Position numbers and translations under genes: made by a program. Positions 7,384 through 9,541 of a stretch of DNA of 9,541 bases are shown piece by piece (the first letter of the stretch is position 1; every line of letters begins with the position of its first letter). This DNA comes from Beijerinckiaceae bacterium (GTDB taxonomy: Bacteria > Pseudomonadota > Alphaproteobacteria > Rhizobiales > Beijerinckiaceae), in assembly GCA_947458675.1 (NCBI GenBank), contig CANHAW010000050.1, positions 1 through 9,541 on the forward strand, given 5' to 3'. The notes under the pieces were generated by a model that was not told the origin of the DNA, did not search any database, and worked only from the letters and a program-made list of their open reading frames with translations.

Positions 7384-8304
7384 ATGATTCGAAAACTTCC
7401 GACGTCCCTCGCCGCCCTGGCCATCCTTCTTGCGCTCGTCGCAGCGCCCATTGCCGATCCGCGCCCGGCTGCGGCGGCCACCCTTGTCGCCACCGTCAAT
7501 GACGATCCCATCACCGATGTCGATCTGGACAGGCGAACCAAATTGCTGCGCGCGCTCAAGCGCAATGCCACAGCCGATGCAGCGCTTGAGGCCATTATCG
7601 CGGATCGATTACGCCTGCGTGAATTGAAGAAATACGGCCTCAATCCGGGCATCAATGAACGCAATAATGGCATTGGCAGGATCGCCAGCCAGATGAAGAT
7701 CCCCCCGCAGGCACTCATGCAATCGCTGCAAAGTGCTGGTTTGCAGGAAAAGGATTTCGACGATTTCTTCAAGGCGGAGGGCAGCTGGCTGATGCTGGCG
7801 CGCGGCCTCAACAAGGGGCTCGAAGTCTCCGAGCGCGAAGTGCGCGCGGAGATCGAGCGGCGCGGCACAAGCGCGATCCCGTCCGAATATCTGATGCGTC
7901 AGGTCATCCTGATCGTGCCGATCAGCGCGACCCCGGCCCAATGGCAGGCCCGCGCCCGAGAGGCTGAGCAATTGCGCACGCGTTTCAGCGATTGCCAGTC
8001 TGGCGTCTCGGTCGTCCGCGCGACGCCTGAAACCGTGATCAAGGAACAATTCAGCCGCGTGGGCAATTCGCTCCCTGACGAATTGCGCAAGCTGCTCGAC
8101 AATACGAGCGTCGGCAAGCTCACACCACCGCAGCGCGGCTCGACGGGCATTGAAATGATCGCACTCTGCGACAAGCGCGCCTTGCGCGACGATGCCATCA
8201 TAGGAGAAGATATTCGCAATGAATTGCTGGCGCGCAAACTCGAAACCATTGCAGCGCGCATGTATAGCGACCTGCGCGCCCGCGCGGTGATTGTGAGACG
8301 CTGA
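7384..8304 (+). CDS. surA: SurA-like periplasmic chaperone with a degenerate rotamase region
   Basis: This 306-residue exported protein belongs to the SurA group, which helps unfolded outer-membrane proteins such as LptD cross the periplasm. After a signal peptide (MIRK, hydrophobic 7-23, cleavage near AAA at 29-32) comes the typical SurA N-terminal start, ATVNDDPITDVDLDRR (36-51), and a helical chaperone domain to about 160. A single parvulin-like region follows (about 168-266), beginning YLMRQVILIVP and ending IEMIALCDKR, then a C-terminal helix. The His usual at the start of parvulin domains (HILV-type) is replaced, so isomerase activity is doubtful. E. coli SurA (428 residues) has two such domains. 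C204 and C262 could form a disulfide. I chose ATG 7384 because it gives a normal signal peptide; ATG 7333, overlapping lptD by 20 bases, is possible and adds 17 residues. Neither has a good ribosome binding site. The symbol follows position and domain makeup. Confidence 0.85.
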   Translation: MIRKLPTSLAALAILLALVAAPIADPRPAAAATLVATVNDDPITDVDLDRRTKLLRALKRNATADAALEAIIADRLRLRELKKYGLNPGINERNNGIGRIASQMKIPPQALMQSLQSAGLQEKDFDDFFKAEGSWLMLARGLNKGLEVSEREVRAEIERRGTSAIPSEYLMRQVILIVPISATPAQWQARAREAEQLRTRFSDCQSGVSVVRATPETVIKEQFSRVGNSLPDELRKLLDNTSVGKLTPPQRGSTGIEMIALCDKRALRDDAIIGEDIRNELLARKLETIAARMYSDLRARAVIVRR

Positions 8305-9317
8305 TGACAAAGACGCTGCCCCTTGCTCTCACGCAAGGCGATCCCTCCGGCATCGGCCCGGAAATCGCCCTGAAAGCATGGGTCGCGCGCCGGCCTGACC
8401 AGCATCCGTTTTTCGTCCTTGGCGATCCTGCTCTGTTCGAGCGCACTGCAGCTCAGCTTGGCCTTCACGCACCCATCGCGCGCATTGCGCCTGCTGAAGC
8501 CGGGGCGGCCTTTGCGCAGGCCCTGCCCGTCGTCGCGCTTGATGGTCATGTGCATGGCAAACCGGGATTGCCCGATCCCGCCGATGCGCCCATGACCATT
8601 GCCGCCATTGAGACAGGTGTCGAACTTGTGCGCGCAGGCCATGCAGCTGCACTGGTGACCAATCCCGTCGCCAAGGATGTGCTCTACAGCGCCGGCTTCA
8701 AACATCCAGGCCATACGGAATTTCTGGGCGAACTGGCTCAGCGTCACTGGGGGCAGAAATGCTTGCCTGTGATGATGCTCTGGTCGCCCGCTCTGGCTGT
8801 TGTGCCGGTCACGATCCATGTTTCGCTGGCGCGCGCCATTGCCGATCTATCGACCGAGCTGATTGTCGAGACCGGCCGCATTGTCGATGCCGACATGCGG
8901 GAAAAATTCGGCATTGCGCAGCCACGCATCGCCATTGCCGGACTCAATCCCCATGCCGGCGAAGGCGGCTCCATGGGGCGCGAAGATATCGACATTGTTG
9001 CACCTGCTGTCGCGCGTTTGCAGGCGATGAATATTGCAGCGCGCGGCCCGCTGCCGCCCGACACAATGTTCCATGCGGCGGCGCGCACCAATTACGACGC
9101 CGCCTTGTGCATGTATCACGATCAGGCGCTGATCCCGATCAAGACATTGGCTTTCGACAGCGCCGTGAACATCACGCTCGGACTGCCCTTCATTCGCACA
9201 TCGCCCGATCACGGCACGGCTTTCGACATTGCCGGCAAGGGCATTGCGAATGAGGCAAGCCTGATCGCCGCACTTGATCTGGCCGCACTTCTTGCCAGCC
9301 GTACGGCGCAGGCATGA
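8304..9317 (+). CDS. pdxA: 4-hydroxythreonine-4-phosphate dehydrogenase
   Basis: This 337-residue cytoplasmic enzyme oxidises 4-phosphohydroxy-L-threonine with NAD in the deoxyxylulose-5-phosphate-dependent route to pyridoxal 5'-phosphate; the product loses CO2 and is condensed by PdxJ. The N-terminus [15 protein letters not shown] (7-21) is a family hallmark. The three metal-binding histidines are H172, H217 (in NPHAGE) and H272 (in MYHDQ), matching E. coli H166, H211 and H266. The substrate-binding pair H137-T138 is in PGHTEFL. The C-terminal [19 protein letters not shown] (295-313) is also conserved. Length is normal. The start ATG shares one base with the stop of the SurA-like gene (TGATG), with only a weak GAG six bases upstream, so translation is probably coupled. 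Its place between surA and rsmA matches E. coli. Confidence 0.97.
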   Translation: MTKTLPLALTQGDPSGIGPEIALKAWVARRPDQHPFFVLGDPALFERTAAQLGLHAPIARIAPAEAGAAFAQALPVVALDGHVHGKPGLPDPADAPMTIAAIETGVELVRAGHAAALVTNPVAKDVLYSAGFKHPGHTEFLGELAQRHWGQKCLPVMMLWSPALAVVPVTIHVSLARAIADLSTELIVETGRIVDADMREKFGIAQPRIAIAGLNPHAGEGGSMGREDIDIVAPAVARLQAMNIAARGPLPPDTMFHAAARTNYDAALCMYHDQALIPIKTLAFDSAVNITLGLPFIRTSPDHGTAFDIAGKGIANEASLIAALDLAALLASRTAQA

Positions 9318-9541
9318 GCGTGGATGATGGGCTTCCGCCGCTGCGCGAGGTCGTGCGCAAACACGATCTCGATGCGAAAAAATCTCTCGGCCAGAATTTT
9401 CTCTTCGACCTCAATCTGACTGGACGCATCGCCCGCGCGGTCGCTCCGCAAGAGGCGGCAGCGATTGTCGAAGTCGGTCCCGGCCCCGGCGGCCTGACAC
9501 GCGCACTGCTGATGGAAGGCGCGCGCAAAGTCATTGCCATT
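9314..9541 (+). CDS. rsmA: 16S rRNA dimethyladenosine transferase, N-terminal fragment (runs off right edge)
   Basis: The first 76 codons are present and in frame to the window's last base. KKSLGQNFL (22-30) is the conserved N-terminal motif of RsmA/KsgA, and [11 protein letters not shown] (52-62) is the S-adenosylmethionine-binding motif I of this Rossmann-fold methyltransferase. In the family, RsmA dimethylates two adjacent adenosines in the 3'-terminal helix of 16S rRNA (A1518 and A1519 in E. coli) late in small-subunit assembly. The start lies in an ATGA overlap with the pdxA stop and lacks a strong ribosome binding site, so it likely depends on translation of pdxA. The catalytic motif IV lies beyond the window and cannot be checked. 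Confidence 0.96.
   Translation, partial: MSVDDGLPPLREVVRKHDLDAKKSLGQNFLFDLNLTGRIARAVAPQEAAAIVEVGPGPGGLTRALLMEGARKVIAI

Noticed and set aside
5586..7868. A 760-codon open frame on the minus strand, antisense to lptD and the SurA-like gene
   Set aside because: It lies opposite two genes with strong family matches, crosses their boundary, and has the alanine/arginine/isoleucine-rich composition typical of frames kept open by GC-rich codon use. No family motif or ribosome binding site was seen.
1..9541. Search for mobile elements, CRISPR arrays, tRNA or rRNA genes, and toxin-antitoxin or defence genes
   Set aside because: By eye, nearly all of the window is explained by conserved housekeeping genes, and I found no direct repeat array, transposase motif, tRNA cloverleaf or long terminal inverted repeat.

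Overview
The window is a block of chromosomal housekeeping genes from a Gram-negative bacterium, most likely an alphaproteobacterium of the Hyphomicrobiales (Rhizobiales) type. The reasons are the GC-rich sequence, a short SurA-like protein with one degenerate rotamase region, an LptD with a CEAC motif and a single C-terminal cysteine, and the continuous order lptF-lptG-lptD-surA-pdxA-rsmA. A family such as Beijerinckiaceae or Methylocystaceae is possible, but I cannot settle that by eye. I see no mobile element, CRISPR array, rRNA or tRNA, and no broken gene.

Leftward arm (minus strand, 2165 down to 1): pepA (M17 leucyl aminopeptidase), then a small unrecognised exported protein starting 5 bases after the pepA stop, then the first 17 codons of holC (DNA polymerase III chi subunit), which runs off the left edge. 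A pepA-holC pair divergent from lptFG is also known in E. coli. The inserted exported protein is the least explained gene here.

Divergent control region (2166-2545, 380 bases): no convincing gene. It holds a terminator-like hairpin followed by six T (2285-2309) pointing toward lptF, a weak sigma70-like promoter (2415-2443), a degenerate CtrA-like box (2425-2440) overlapping that promoter, and a second small hairpin (2507-2522) just before lptF.

Rightward arm (plus strand, 2546 to the right edge): lptF and lptG encode the membrane subunits of the LPS-export ABC transporter, and lptD encodes the outer-membrane LPS translocon. A SurA-like periplasmic chaperone probably helps outer-membrane proteins fold. 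pdxA (pyridoxal phosphate synthesis) and the first 76 codons of rsmA (16S rRNA dimethyltransferase) follow. Junctions are ATGA or TGATG overlaps at lptF/lptG, lptG/lptD, surA/pdxA and pdxA/rsmA, so this is almost certainly one translationally coupled operon. It joins two E. coli loci (lptFG and lptD-surA-pdxA-rsmA) into one run, placing LPS export, its assembly chaperone and two unrelated housekeeping enzymes under shared transcription. No clearly novel system is present. The points worth checking are the small exported protein, the control region, the degenerate SurA rotamase and the LptD cysteine pattern and long signal peptide.
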